Assembly (NCBI GenBank): GCA_022701275.1
Contig: CP031740.1
Location: 4,227,001 to 4,291,000, forward strand
DNA length: 64,000 nt
Source of the DNA: Microcoleus vaginatus PCC 9802
GTDB lineage: Bacteria; Cyanobacteriota; Cyanobacteriia; Cyanobacteriales; Microcoleaceae
Direction: 5' to 3'
Position 1 is the stretch's first letter, and every line of letters starts with the position of its first letter. A program made the translations under genes and the position numbers. The notes beneath the pieces were generated by a model. It searched no databases. It was not told the DNA's origin and saw only the letters and a program-made list of their open reading frames with translations. Of this stretch, positions 18,383-27,186 are shown in pieces.

Positions 18383-19918
18383 ATGTCGCAGTCAAAAGTC
18401 GAGCGCGTAACAGTTCCCCCGATGGACGAACACAACCAGAAATTAGTCTCCTATTTGCATCCGCCCGATTGGGTAAATCCGCAACCGGCTAGCAGTTATA
18501 ATTTAGTAGTAATTGGCGCGGGCCCCGCTGGATTAATTGTTGCTGCGGGTGCGGCAGGTTTGGGCGCGAAAGTTGCTTTGATTGAAAAACATTTGATGGG
18601 GGGCGACTGTTTGAATGTGGGTTGTGTACCCTCAAAAGCTTTAATTCGTTCGTCTCGCACTGTCGGCGATATCTGGGAAGCAAATAAATTTGGTGTTAAT
18701 GTTTCTGAAAGTGTAGAAGTGGATTTTGCTGCTGTGATGGAACGGCTGCGCCGCATCAGGGCGGGAATCAGCGATGTTGATTCTGTTCAACGATATCAGG
18801 AGAAATTAGGAGTCGATGTTTTTTTAGGTTCTGGTCGTTTTACTAGCAATAATACAGTTGAAGTTGCAGGTCAAACTCTCCGCTTTAAAAAAGCAGTAAT
18901 TGCCACAGGTGCAAGGGCGCTACAACCGCAAATTCCCGGCTTGCAGGAAGCTGGATATTTGACAAATGAAACTGTTTTTAACCTCACAGAAAGACCTCAG
19001 CGTTTGGCAGTAATTGGCGCAGGGCCGATCGGCTGCGAATTGGCTCAAGCATTCCGCAGGCTGGGTTCGGAAGTCGTATTGCTGCACAAAAATGCTCAGA
19101 TTTTAGATAAGGAAGATGCGGATGCTGCTAAAATCGTGCAGCAGGCTTTTGTACGCGAAGAAATTCAACTAATACTAGAATCCCAAATAGAGCGCGTTGA
19201 GAAAACAAATGCAGGCAAAGTAATTTATTATAAATCTCAAGGTAAGGAAGCATCGGTAACAGTAGATGAAATTATTGTGAGTACAGGGCGATCGCCCAAC
19301 GTCGAAGGATTGAATCTGGAGGCTATCGGCGTCGAATATGACACACAAACAGGCGTCTTTGTCAACGATTATTTGCAAACTACTAATCCCCGCATTTATG
19401 CCGCCGGCGATATTTGCATGAAACATAAATTTACTCACGCTGCTGATTTTGCCGCGAGGATGGTGATTCAAAACACTCTATTTTTCGGACGCAAAAAACT
19501 CAGCGCTTTGACGATACCTTGGTGTACTTACACAAACCCGGAAATTGCGCGCGTCGGATTGGGCGATCGCGAGTTGCAAGCCGCAGGGATTGATATCGAT
19601 ACGTTTTTGATTCCTTTCGATAAAGTCGATCGGGCAATTATTGACGGCGAAGAGGAAGGATTTGTGAAAATTCACGTCAAAAAAGGCAGCGATAAAATAT
19701 TAGGTGCAACTATTGTAGCGCGACACGCTGGGGATATGATCGGCCAGATTACTTTGGCAATGGTTAACAATATTGGTTTGGGAAAGATTGCTAGCACAAT
19801 TCAACCGTATCCGACACAAGCTGAGGCAATTCGCAAAGCCGGAGATGCTTACAATCGCACTCGTTTGACTCCCTTTGTGAAGAATTTGTTTAATAAATGG
19901 CTGGCTTGGACGCGATAA
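18383..19918 (+). CDS. MerA-like pyridine nucleotide-disulphide oxidoreductase
   Basis: 511-residue flavoprotein: FAD site VVIGAGPAGL at residues about 42-51, redox pair Cys76/Cys81 in GGDCLNVGCVPSKA, NAD(P) site VIGAGPIGCELAQ, second FAD motif YAAGDI, and a dimerisation domain with PYPTQAEAIRKAGD. Like mercuric reductases it lacks the His of the lipoamide dehydrogenase HxHPT motif, but it also lacks the N-terminal metal-binding domain and the C-terminal Cys pair of true MerA, so mercury is not the likely substrate. I begin at the ATG at 18383 rather than a TTG two codons earlier. Confidence 0.85.
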   Translation: MSQSKVERVTVPPMDEHNQKLVSYLHPPDWVNPQPASSYNLVVIGAGPAGLIVAAGAAGLGAKVALIEKHLMGGDCLNVGCVPSKALIRSSRTVGDIWEANKFGVNVSESVEVDFAAVMERLRRIRAGISDVDSVQRYQEKLGVDVFLGSGRFTSNNTVEVAGQTLRFKKAVIATGARALQPQIPGLQEAGYLTNETVFNLTERPQRLAVIGAGPIGCELAQAFRRLGSEVVLLHKNAQILDKEDADAAKIVQQAFVREEIQLILESQIERVEKTNAGKVIYYKSQGKEASVTVDEIIVSTGRSPNVEGLNLEAIGVEYDTQTGVFVNDYLQTTNPRIYAAGDICMKHKFTHAADFAARMVIQNTLFFGRKKLSALTIPWCTYTNPEIARVGLGDRELQAAGIDIDTFLIPFDKVDRAIIDGEEEGFVKIHVKKGSDKILGATIVARHAGDMIGQITLAMVNNIGLGKIASTIQPYPTQAEAIRKAGDAYNRTRLTPFVKNLFNKWLAWTR

Positions 19919-19956
19919 ATAATATCCAATCCGGTCGATCGCACGCGATATCTGTA

Positions 19957-19977
19957 GGACACGGCATTGCCGTGTCC
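19957..19977. repeat. GGACACGGC hairpin repeat, likely bidirectional terminator
   Basis: GGACACGGC and GCCGTGTCC with a three-base loop, between two convergent genes ending at 19918 and 20035. This hairpin is a well-known dispersed sequence in cyanobacterial genomes. Confidence 0.55.
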
Positions 19978-20034
19978 CTACCCGTAACCCGTTCATTAAC
20001 CGCATTTGGGATAATTTGAGAGAATTTTGGTATT

Positions 20035-20883
20035 TCAAAAATCCCCTTCATCTACTTGAAATACAGTCATTCCCAACGACCGCCACATATCAACAACTTG
20101 CTGGCGATCGTCCAACACAAACTTAACATTATATTTTCCTTCAATATGTCGCCGATAGAACTCCTCTTTAATAATCGAATCCTTCCTCATATCTCCGGTT
20201 TTCCGCATATAAAGACTGGCATAATTAACGTCGTACTGCTGCAACCATTTTTTAGTTTGAGGCTGAGAGTCATCCGTCCGGCCCGACACTACAATGATAT
20301 TAACGCTAGACTGCCACTTGCGAACGGTATCTAAGACGGGCTGATTGGGCAAATCGCGATCGCACGTAGAAGCATCAAAAGGATTTCTGCCGTTGAGAAG
20401 CGCTAATGTGCCGTCCATATCAACAATAATTGCATCCGGCAAATCCGGGTTATATTTCGGCGGCGCAACGCGAACACGCACGTACTTATTGTACATCTTC
20501 ATAATCACATCTTTGCCCACCGAATTAAGTCTTTTCAAATCCCGTTTAATACATTCCTCTACCGGAACTTGGAGAAAAGAATCATTAACTTCCACAACAG
20601 CTTTACCTTTAACCAACTCCTTGATATGCTCGATGTGAGGGCCAAAATTAGTATCATCAACAATGACGTGTTTGCCACTTTCCAAAGCCATCAAAATAAT
20701 TGTATCTCTCAACTGCACAATAAACTTTTCATTGGCAGGCGACCAATGAGAAGCGTGAGCCATTTCTCTGAGCAAATCTTTATTGCTACGCACCCACTTG
20801 GCAGGTTCAGACAGCAACAATTCCCTAGCAAATTGAGATTTTCCCGAAGCAGGTAAACCGACAAGTACAATAACTCTTTTCAT
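20035..20883 (-). CDS. T4-type polynucleotide 5'-kinase/3'-phosphatase (PNKP)
   Basis: 282 residues with the same order as phage T4 PseT. Kinase: P-loop GLPASGKS at residues 9-16 (same position as in T4), catalytic Asp36 in SNKD, and DDTNF. Phosphatase: HAD motif DMDGTLA with Asp155 and Asp157, VSGR, and LDDRQQVVDMWR near the C-terminus, which ends QVDEGDF as T4 ends QVASGDF. The enzyme converts the 2',3'-cyclic phosphate and 5'-OH ends left by ribonucleases into ligatable 3'-OH and 5'-phosphate ends. Start at MKRVIV (20883) because the upstream open part is a repeat-derived tract. An RNA ligase gene lies upstream on the same strand. Confidence 0.9.
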   Translation of the reverse strand: MKRVIVLVGLPASGKSQFARELLLSEPAKWVRSNKDLLREMAHASHWSPANEKFIVQLRDTIILMALESGKHVIVDDTNFGPHIEHIKELVKGKAVVEVNDSFLQVPVEECIKRDLKRLNSVGKDVIMKMYNKYVRVRVAPPKYNPDLPDAIIVDMDGTLALLNGRNPFDASTCDRDLPNQPVLDTVRKWQSSVNIIVVSGRTDDSQPQTKKWLQQYDVNYASLYMRKTGDMRKDSIIKEEFYRRHIEGKYNVKFVLDDRQQVVDMWRSLGMTVFQVDEGDF

Positions 20884-20911
20884 GGTAAGTAGAAGGAAGA
20901 AGGAAGTTCGG

Positions 20912-20953
20912 CAACGGATTCTGTAACGGATGTAACGGATGTAACGGATGTCA
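20912..20953. repeat. TAACGGATG tandem repeat
   Basis: Three to four copies of the nonamer TAACGGATG sit just before the PNKP start. A shorter version, with the same flanking AGAAGGAAGTTCGGCAACG, occurs at 1522-1577 upstream of nrtD, so this is a dispersed repeat and not a gene-specific operator. Confidence 0.6.
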
Positions 20954-21119
20954 GGAAGAAGGAATAAGGAATAATGCTCATACAGCAAGCTTTTTAGCCA
21001 CCTGTATCTTAGGTTTAATTAGGTGCATTTACTTCTTTATTCTGTCACCTAAATATAATGTTAATTTTCGTTTGCAGTGAAGATTTTAGTCCTCATTCAA
21101 GAAACGACTGTAGTCGTTA

Positions 21120-22205
21120 CTACAAACCTAGATGGAGGTAATCTAAACCCAAGAGCTCCTCTATTTTATGGATCGTAACATCACGGAGAGCTTCTTTCAC
21201 TCCCGCAACTCTTCGGGCCCGCAAAGAAAACAAAATCCCGGAATACGGCAAATGCTTTACAGCTAATGCAAAATCTTTCTGAACTTCGATATGTTCGTGC
21301 TGTCGGTAAGCTTCCTCGATTTCTTCAACCAAAGATTGATATTTGTCTTTAACTTTTTGATACAACTCACTCCACTCAGGAAAATAAGCTAAAAACTCTT
21401 CTCCTTCATTAGTTAAAACAATTTCTATCAGGCGGCGAGTCGAAAACCCTTCGCGCAGATGGGAAATCGCGACATATTGCGGAGACTTAACTTTAACTCT
21501 GTTGAAGTTAGCATCGCAGATAATATACCCTTCCGAATCCATCGGATCTAAATGTTGAGCCGCTTCGATAACTTCTTTCCAGCTAGTTAAAGGATAGGAA
21601 GCGACCAATTCCCAGCCATATTTATTGGCCCAACTACTCGGGTCTGTTTCTATCAGCGTTTGAGTGTTGCGAACCCCGTGCAGCACGATTTGATTGTTTT
21701 GTTGCTGGACAACTATTCTATTGTAAGGCGTCATCAACTCAAATATAAAACACTGGTCGGTTTCTTGTGGCAATTGATATCCCAATTCTTGCCAGACTTT
21801 CCAAAAAAGTTCCGCAAAGCTGAACCCAAAACCATTAACTTCGCCGGCCGCGTCGGGAGTGCCGCTAGATTGCACTCTCCATTCTCCCTTGTAAAAATAC
21901 AGTACAGTCAGAGAACCGTCTAGTTTTTCATAAACTTTGGCATTTCTCCAATCAATTGCAGCGGCGTGAATTTCTCCGTAATTAAAAAATTTGTCGTAGG
22001 GATAAGAAACTATCTGCCAATCCTGAGATGAATCTAAAATAATGCCTCGGCACTGCTGGACTATTTTTTCGCCTAGGGGAGATTCTATCTGCGAGTATTT
22101 CAGACAGACTAAATCGGGATATTGGCGGTGGCGGGTAACTTTGATATGATAAGTTTCGGACAAAGTTTCCAATCCGTGCTGGCGCAAATACTCTTGCAGT
22201 TCCAC
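21120..22205 (-). CDS. T4 Rnl1-type RNA ligase
   Basis: 361 residues (T4 Rnl1 has 374). Nucleotidyltransferase motifs in order: motif I EKLDGS with the AMP-accepting Lys94, a motif Ia/III-like stretch with FIFELMTPYNRIVV, motif IV EGYIIC and motif V RVKVKSPQYV. A helical C-terminal domain like that of Rnl1, which contacts tRNA, follows. It would seal 5'-phosphate/3'-OH RNA ends produced by the PNKP encoded 236 bases downstream. Its stop codon lies within a dispersed ACTACAAAC repeat, so the last residues may be repeat-derived. Divergent from the gene at 22396. Confidence 0.88.
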   Translation of the reverse strand: MELQEYLRQHGLETLSETYHIKVTRHRQYPDLVCLKYSQIESPLGEKIVQQCRGIILDSSQDWQIVSYPYDKFFNYGEIHAAAIDWRNAKVYEKLDGSLTVLYFYKGEWRVQSSGTPDAAGEVNGFGFSFAELFWKVWQELGYQLPQETDQCFIFELMTPYNRIVVQQQNNQIVLHGVRNTQTLIETDPSSWANKYGWELVASYPLTSWKEVIEAAQHLDPMDSEGYIICDANFNRVKVKSPQYVAISHLREGFSTRRLIEIVLTNEGEEFLAYFPEWSELYQKVKDKYQSLVEEIEEAYRQHEHIEVQKDFALAVKHLPYSGILFSLRARRVAGVKEALRDVTIHKIEELLGLDYLHLGL

Positions 22206-22395
22206 GATCGACTCCTAAATTGCTCGCCTTCTCTATATTATATATGACTTCATATTCTGCCAACCTTGTCAAGATAGTCAAAAAACATTTTTCCCGGAAA
22301 AGCGAGTGTTAATTTGGTATTTTGAATTATGGTTGTACATACGTGAATGTGGTTCGCCGCCCAACTAAACTATTGGAATATTAAGGGAAAAGACC

Positions 22396-22956
22396 GTGAA
22401 GAATAAATTATTACTTTTGGCTACTTCTGCTTGTGTATTGACTGCTTTAGTACCTCCCTCGGTTGTTTTTGGATCTTCGCAATTGTCGCTGCGACAATCG
22501 GGAACAACACAAATTGCTCAAGGAGGCACTGCGTTTCCGGCAAATGAAATTTTGCGAAAGTTAAAAGGCAAAACGCAAGTGCCTATTTTTATTCCCACCA
22601 GGATTCCGGTTTCGCAAAAAATGTACTATCCAACTACAGCAGAAGCAAACAGCTATACTATTTCAATCGAGTATAAACCAGATTGTGGCGGTACGACAGT
22701 TTGCACTTTTGGGTCAATTCAAGGTCAAAAAGGCGGGGAGTTTACTACAAAACTAGAAGGGGTAACTAAGACGTTAAAAAATGTCAAGCTTGCGGGCGGA
22801 GTGAAAGGAGTTTTTCATAACGGTTGCGGGGCTTACTGCACAGCAACTCTTGAGTGGAAAAGTCAGGGTTTTATGTATACCGTAGCCATTAAGAACGGAC
22901 GAGAATCTGATTTAATTTTAATAGGAAATTCTGCTATTCAAGCTGGGAAGCGTTAA
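22396..22956 (+). CDS. Secreted hypothetical protein with a GGxxGxxxNxCGAYC domain
   Basis: 186 residues with a signal peptide of about 26 residues (MKNKLLLLATSACVLTALVPP). Residues about 48-186 form a domain repeated at the C-terminus of the next gene: VPIFIPTRIPVS, CGGTTVCTFGSI, GGVKGVFHNGCGAYCTATLEW, KNGRESDL, IGNSAIQAGKR. Four conserved Cys suggest disulphides in the periplasm. No known function. Confidence 0.7.
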   Translation: MKNKLLLLATSACVLTALVPPSVVFGSSQLSLRQSGTTQIAQGGTAFPANEILRKLKGKTQVPIFIPTRIPVSQKMYYPTTAEANSYTISIEYKPDCGGTTVCTFGSIQGQKGGEFTTKLEGVTKTLKNVKLAGGVKGVFHNGCGAYCTATLEWKSQGFMYTVAIKNGRESDLILIGNSAIQAGKR

Positions 22957-22991
22957 GTTTAGCAGTCTGGGAGGGACAACTTCTATCTGTA

Positions 22992-23014
22992 GGGTGCGTA
23001 AGGGCGCACCTTAC
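22992..23014. repeat. GTAGGGTGCG hairpin repeat
   Basis: GTAGGGTGCGTAAGGGCGCACC pairs as a short stem (GGTGCG/CGCACC). A near copy is at 58324-58346. A dispersed cyanobacterial hairpin that may act as a terminator here. Confidence 0.5.
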
Positions 23015-23103
23015 CGTTATTGTATGATATATCTTAACTCGCACTCGCCCCTTACAAGATGCTATTGTTTTTTTTGCGCTGACCTACTTAGGGGGAAATC
23101 AGG

Positions 23104-24105
23104 ATGAGGGGAAGATGGCTATTTGCGGCGATTTTTGCTTGTGTGGTGACTGCTTTTACGATCGCACCTTTGACACCAAACTCAGCGTTAGCAAGGACTG
23201 AACTCCCGATTACAGAAATCCGCTGGTTTAATTATTCCCCTGAAGATAGCTGGCAACCTATACAATTTATTGTACCCGATCGCAACACTGCAAAATCGGC
23301 CGGCAGCCGCAAGTTGCGGTTGTACGATGTTCATATTGCCAAGATGTTTGAGATTTCTCATTTTCTGTGCGATCGCGATCGTGCTTCTGAAGGTTACAAT
23401 TGGTCTTATCAAGCGGAAAATGGCAGTATTGAGATGGGACGCTTCAAAATTAGCTGCAACCTCGCCCGTTCCATAGCCACAGCTTACGGGTTAGGGAAAC
23501 CAGAAATTACAGCGATTCGCCGCAGCTTCAACCTGAAAAACGGCCGCCCTTCTATTGCGGTAGAAAAATATTCGATTCCCACTCTCAACATTGCTAAAAA
23601 TAGAGTTGTGCAGTGGAGGGATTTTGTGGGAAAGTTTTCCCCAATCCCGGATAAGTCAACAAACCAAGCTAACAGTATTTTCCCTGCAAGTAACATTTCT
23701 AGGCAAATCAAAAGCAAAACGCGAGTGCCTGTTTTTCTTCCGAGTATACTTCCTTTATCTAACACTCAGCAAGTTGATTTTGATGTGCAAGCAGGTTCCC
23801 ACGGTTACATTGTGGAAATGTATTTAGGCAAAGGATGCCGCGGGGGAGCCTGTTATTTTGGTACCATCGAAGCTAAAAGAAATGAACCGTTTTCGCCTCC
23901 TTCGCGATTGCCGCAGGATACTTACAGAAGCATTGAATTGGCCGGCGGCATCAGGGGAATTTATTTCAATAATTGCGGTGCTTACTGCACTGCTTTTGTT
24001 GAGTGGCAAAGGCTGGGGGTGCTGTACCGAGTCACAAGGAAAAACGGACGGCAGCAAGAAGTTGTCCAGATAGCAAATTCTGCACTTCAAGCAGGGCAAC
24101 GTTAA
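23104..24105 (+). CDS. Secreted two-part protein with the same C-terminal Cys domain
   Basis: 333 residues with a signal peptide of about 30 residues. Residues about 33-190 are unique (Cys-containing, RWFNYSPEDSWQPIQF at the front). Residues about 205-333 are a paralogue of the mature protein encoded at 22396: VPVFLPSILPLS, CRGGACYFGTIEAK, GGIRGIYFNNCGAYCTAFVEW, IANSALQAGQR. The pair probably arose by duplication plus fusion. No function known. Confidence 0.7.
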   Translation: MRGRWLFAAIFACVVTAFTIAPLTPNSALARTELPITEIRWFNYSPEDSWQPIQFIVPDRNTAKSAGSRKLRLYDVHIAKMFEISHFLCDRDRASEGYNWSYQAENGSIEMGRFKISCNLARSIATAYGLGKPEITAIRRSFNLKNGRPSIAVEKYSIPTLNIAKNRVVQWRDFVGKFSPIPDKSTNQANSIFPASNISRQIKSKTRVPVFLPSILPLSNTQQVDFDVQAGSHGYIVEMYLGKGCRGGACYFGTIEAKRNEPFSPPSRLPQDTYRSIELAGGIRGIYFNNCGAYCTAFVEWQRLGVLYRVTRKNGRQQEVVQIANSALQAGQR

Positions 24106-24243
24106 ATTTTGCGGGAAAAGGAAAAACAAACGCGCGAGCGAAGCTATCTTCCTGCAGGAGTTCCCGAAGGGTAGGGAATCGACTTTTTTCGCATTAAATA
24201 TCCCGTTGCTGTACACTTAAAAAGTACCTAAAAAACTAATGAG

Positions 24244-24480
24244 ATGCCTGCGATTAGCCTTGAAGAAGCCAAGCAGAGTCTGCAAGCTATCTTGGAAAAG
24301 GTGGCCAAAGGCGAAGAAGTGACGATCGTACACGAAGGCCAAGTAGTAGCTCGCGTAGTCCCGCCGCTATCCAAGGAGCAGCGCTTAGCTAGACCTAAAG
24401 CATTCCGAAACTCCATTAATGTCAAGGGGGAGCCGATGAGTGCAACAGTCATTAGGCTAAGGGAGGAAGCGCGGTATTGA
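24244..24480 (+). CDS. Phd/YefM-family antitoxin (orphan)
   Basis: 78 residues. N-terminal DNA-binding fold ISLEEAKQSLQAILEKV with VARVVPP, and a charged C-terminal toxin-binding tail ending VIRLREEARY, a complete Phd-type architecture. The antitoxin should repress its own operon. The toxin gene that normally follows with overlap is reduced to 13 codons (next entry), so the antitoxin is solitary. Confidence 0.75.
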   Translation: MPAISLEEAKQSLQAILEKVAKGEEVTIVHEGQVVARVVPPLSKEQRLARPKAFRNSINVKGEPMSATVIRLREEARY

Positions 24481-24518
24481 TTTATATAGATACTATTAAA
24501 GTAAAATTCAGTTATTAA
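24477..24518 (+). pseudogene. Start of a lost PIN-domain toxin gene
   Basis: From the TTG overlapping the antitoxin stop the frame reads MIYIDTIKVKFSY-stop. MIYIDT is the usual opening of VapC-type PIN toxins (first acidic residue of the active site), overlapping the antitoxin stop as in intact operons. Everything after IDT looks unrelated. Confidence 0.5.
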
Positions 24519-25030
24519 TTGCCGTAGCTGAGGGCTAAAAGTTCGAGATCCCTTTGGTCACCGAAGCTGCTACAAATAAATCCGCTCGCCCTTTTCCCCT
24601 CGCCACTACATTTCTCTCTCCAAATCGCGCAACTTTTGAGCTAATTTTTTCTCGCTGCAGCTAAGCTAACTCCTCATGTCAACCAGGTTCATCCGGCTCT
24701 AAGCTAGGTAAATCCTACATCGCCGGCAGCCTTTGCTTCGGAATGTCGATCGCCCTCGTGCAAGCGACGCCCAATGCTGGATGGGAAACATCATCAAGGC
24801 TTACGGCTACTGGCGGTCATACGATTTTAGATTTTAGATTGGCAATGGCTTATTATGTAAAGGTTTGGAACTTGCCTACCGTTGCATCCTTTTTTCAAAC
24901 TGGCGGTCAAAATCTGGTATTTCTCTTTTATCGCCCGAATTGTCCCAACCAGCAATTAAAGTCCCCACCTGCGGTACGCTAGATCAGGTGAATATATTGG
25001 CTGATTTCAAGCTATCCTCCGATCGATCTT
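24519..25030. other. Gene-free stretch before hemC
   Basis: No intact gene. A short sense-like stretch at about 24700-24840 (GKSYIAGSLCFGMSIALVQA, then in a shifted frame GNIIKAYGYW) may be gene debris. The last about 150 bases should hold the hemC promoter, which I could not define. Confidence 0.4.
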
Positions 25031-26002
25031 ATGTCCCCAACCACATCTGCCCCTTCCCGAACCGTTCGCATCGGTTCTCGCAAAAGCCAACTCGCTCTCG
25101 TGCAAACCCACTGGGTGCAAGAACAGCTACAGAAACACTTCCCGGAACACACTTTTGAAGTCCACACCATGTCAACCCAAGGGGACATAATTCTTGATGT
25201 CGCCCTCGCTAAAATTGGCGATAAAGGACTTTTCACCAAAGAATTAGAAACGGGGATGATTAACAATGAAACGGACTTTGCCGTTCATTCCCTCAAAGAT
25301 TTGCCTACCAATTTGCCGGAAGGTTTAATTTTAGGATGCGTCACCGAACGGGAAAATCCCGCTGACGCCTTGGTAGTTCACTCCAAGCACAAAGACAAGC
25401 AACTCGACACTCTCCCAGAAGGTTCCGTAATCGGCACTTCTTCCCTGCGGCGGCTAGCTCAACTGCGACACCATTTCCCTCATTTTGAATTTAAAGATAT
25501 TCGCGGCAATCTCAATACTCGACTCGCTAAATTAGATGAGGGCGGTTACGACGCGATTATTTTAGCAGTTGCTGGTCTCGAAAGATTGGGAATGGGCGAT
25601 CGCATCCACCAAATTATCCCTGCTGAAATCTCCCTTCACGCCGTCGGACAAGGTGCTTTGGGCATCGAATGCCGCGCTGGAGATACAGAAATCATGGCAG
25701 TGATTAAAGCTCTCGAACACTCGGAAACTGCCCAAAGATGTTATGCCGAACGCGCATTTCTGCGGGAATTAGAAGGTGGCTGTCAAGTGCCGATCGGCGT
25801 CAATACCAAAATAGAAAACGGTCAATTAACCTTAACCGGAATGGTATCGAGTCTCGACGGCAAGCGGTTCGTCAAAGATACTGTTTCAGGCGCTGCCGAG
25901 ACGGCTGAAATGCTGGGAATTGACCTCGCTCACCGCCTGCGCCAACAGGGTGCTAGTGCAATTTTGGAGGAAATATTTGTCCAAGTTCAACGTGGTTCCT
26001 AA
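25031..26002 (+). CDS. hemC: Porphobilinogen deaminase (hydroxymethylbilane synthase)
   Basis: 323 residues. Condenses four porphobilinogens into hydroxymethylbilane for haem and chlorophyll synthesis, in the cytoplasm. Hallmarks: [13 protein letters not shown] at the start, [32 protein letters not shown], and the dipyrromethane-cofactor Cys251 in GGCQVPIG. Full length; no operon partners. Confidence 0.96.
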   Translation: MSPTTSAPSRTVRIGSRKSQLALVQTHWVQEQLQKHFPEHTFEVHTMSTQGDIILDVALAKIGDKGLFTKELETGMINNETDFAVHSLKDLPTNLPEGLILGCVTERENPADALVVHSKHKDKQLDTLPEGSVIGTSSLRRLAQLRHHFPHFEFKDIRGNLNTRLAKLDEGGYDAIILAVAGLERLGMGDRIHQIIPAEISLHAVGQGALGIECRAGDTEIMAVIKALEHSETAQRCYAERAFLRELEGGCQVPIGVNTKIENGQLTLTGMVSSLDGKRFVKDTVSGAAETAEMLGIDLAHRLRQQGASAILEEIFVQVQRGS

Positions 26003-26361
26003 AACCGATCGGCATCTATTTGTTAAGGCTTTGAGACGCGAGCTATCGCCTTTAGTAAAATAAAAATAACAGGCGGTTCGCTTTGGCTTTCATAGGTAGA
26101 GTAGCAGTCTGATTGTAGATTTTTGGTGGGGATTTTAGATAGGACTTGCGCGATAGATTTCAAAAATATCTGACTAATTTAGGACGCTCCGCACGGGTGT
26201 TAAGCAACCCGGTTTCTGATGTAAGTCTCGCTGTATAGCCCAAGATTTATGGTAAAAACCGGTTTTTTTTCGTGAGTCCTATAGTTCTTAACCTACCCAC
26301 CCACAATCTACAATCAAACATCCAAAATTAATCAGCAATTTATTTCAGGTAAAGGCAAAAT
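26003..26361. other. Spacer between hemC and the protease gene
   Basis: Mostly occupied by the MITE-like element at 26139-26282. Otherwise nothing recognisable. Confidence 0.6.
26139..26282. repeat. MITE-like element, terminal repeat ATAGGACT
   Basis: ATAGGACT at 26139-26146 and AGTCCTAT at 26275-26282, with an internal pair of the AACCCGGTTTCT / AAAACCGGTTTT type. A related element is at 52310-52418. No coding capacity. Confidence 0.5.
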
Positions 26362-27186
26362 ATGAGCGCTAGAGAAATTCAATTAAAGCTGGAATTGAAA
26401 AAGGTTCAGCAACTGTATAGCAAAATGCAGGCAGACCAACAAGCTTTGCAGAAGCAGTTGAAAGAGTTCAAAACTCAAGCAGGAAATTTTTCGGATGTAG
26501 TCGAGCAAGTCTTGCCGTCCGTAGTGTCAATTTACGTCATGGATTGGGATACAGAAGAAGAGATTTCTTCTGGAAGCGGGTTCTTTGTATCGCCGGACAT
26601 AATTGTCACGAACTATCACGTTGTAGAAGATATTGCCGATCAAGATTACTTCTATGAAGAAGATGAAATCGAACAGGTTTTAGTCGAAACTCACGACGGA
26701 AAATTGAGATTGGCCGAGGTGGTGTTTACTGGTAATGCTGAAGAAGATTTAGCATTACTCTTAATTAGCGATTTTACCTTCGACCCGAATACAGGGGAAC
26801 AAGTGGATTCTCCCCAAGAATATCCTCCCCTCGAGTTGTCTTTTGATGTGAAAGTGGGAGATAGAGTAATTGCTGTGGGCAATCCTTTGGGGCAGTTTGC
26901 TTCAACTGTAACTCAAGGTATTGTGAGTGCAATTCGCGAACCCGAGGAATATGAAGAAGGCGACGAAGAAGATGATGTTGCTGAGGTGAAGGTGTTGCAA
27001 ACTGATGCGGCGATTAATCCGGGCAATTCCGGCGGGCCACTGATTAATATGGCAGGTCAAGTGGTTGGGGTGAATACGTGGGGATGGGAAGATGCTGATA
27101 ATATTAATTTGGCGATCGCCTCTGAAGCTTTGGATGATTTTCTAGCAGGATTTGAGGAGACTTTTGAGGACAATTCTCAGAATTAG
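26362..27186 (+). CDS. Cytoplasmic trypsin-like (DegP-type) serine protease
   Basis: 274 residues. Residues 1-40 are a charged coiled coil (LKLELKKVQQLYSKMQADQQ) without a signal peptide. The protease domain has His86 (TNYHVVED), Asp129 (AEEDLALL) and Ser223 (GNSGGPL), so it is catalytically complete. No PDZ domain follows, unlike classical DegP/HtrA. Two very acidic insertions are present (DWDTEEE, and EEYEEGDEEDD near residue 200). Probably an intracellular quality-control or regulatory protease. Confidence 0.83.
   Translation: MSAREIQLKLELKKVQQLYSKMQADQQALQKQLKEFKTQAGNFSDVVEQVLPSVVSIYVMDWDTEEEISSGSGFFVSPDIIVTNYHVVEDIADQDYFYEEDEIEQVLVETHDGKLRLAEVVFTGNAEEDLALLLISDFTFDPNTGEQVDSPQEYPPLELSFDVKVGDRVIAVGNPLGQFASTVTQGIVSAIREPEEYEEGDEEDDVAEVKVLQTDAAINPGNSGGPLINMAGQVVGVNTWGWEDADNINLAIASEALDDFLAGFEETFEDNSQN

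Noticed and set aside
24541..24570. GTTCGAGATCC resembling a tRNA T-arm
   Set aside because: No acceptor or anticodon stem could be built around it; no tRNA gene was recognised anywhere in the window.
24743..24982. 79-codon plus-strand frame before hemC
   Set aside because: Mixed composition and no family feature; at best it includes debris of a lost gene (24700-24840).
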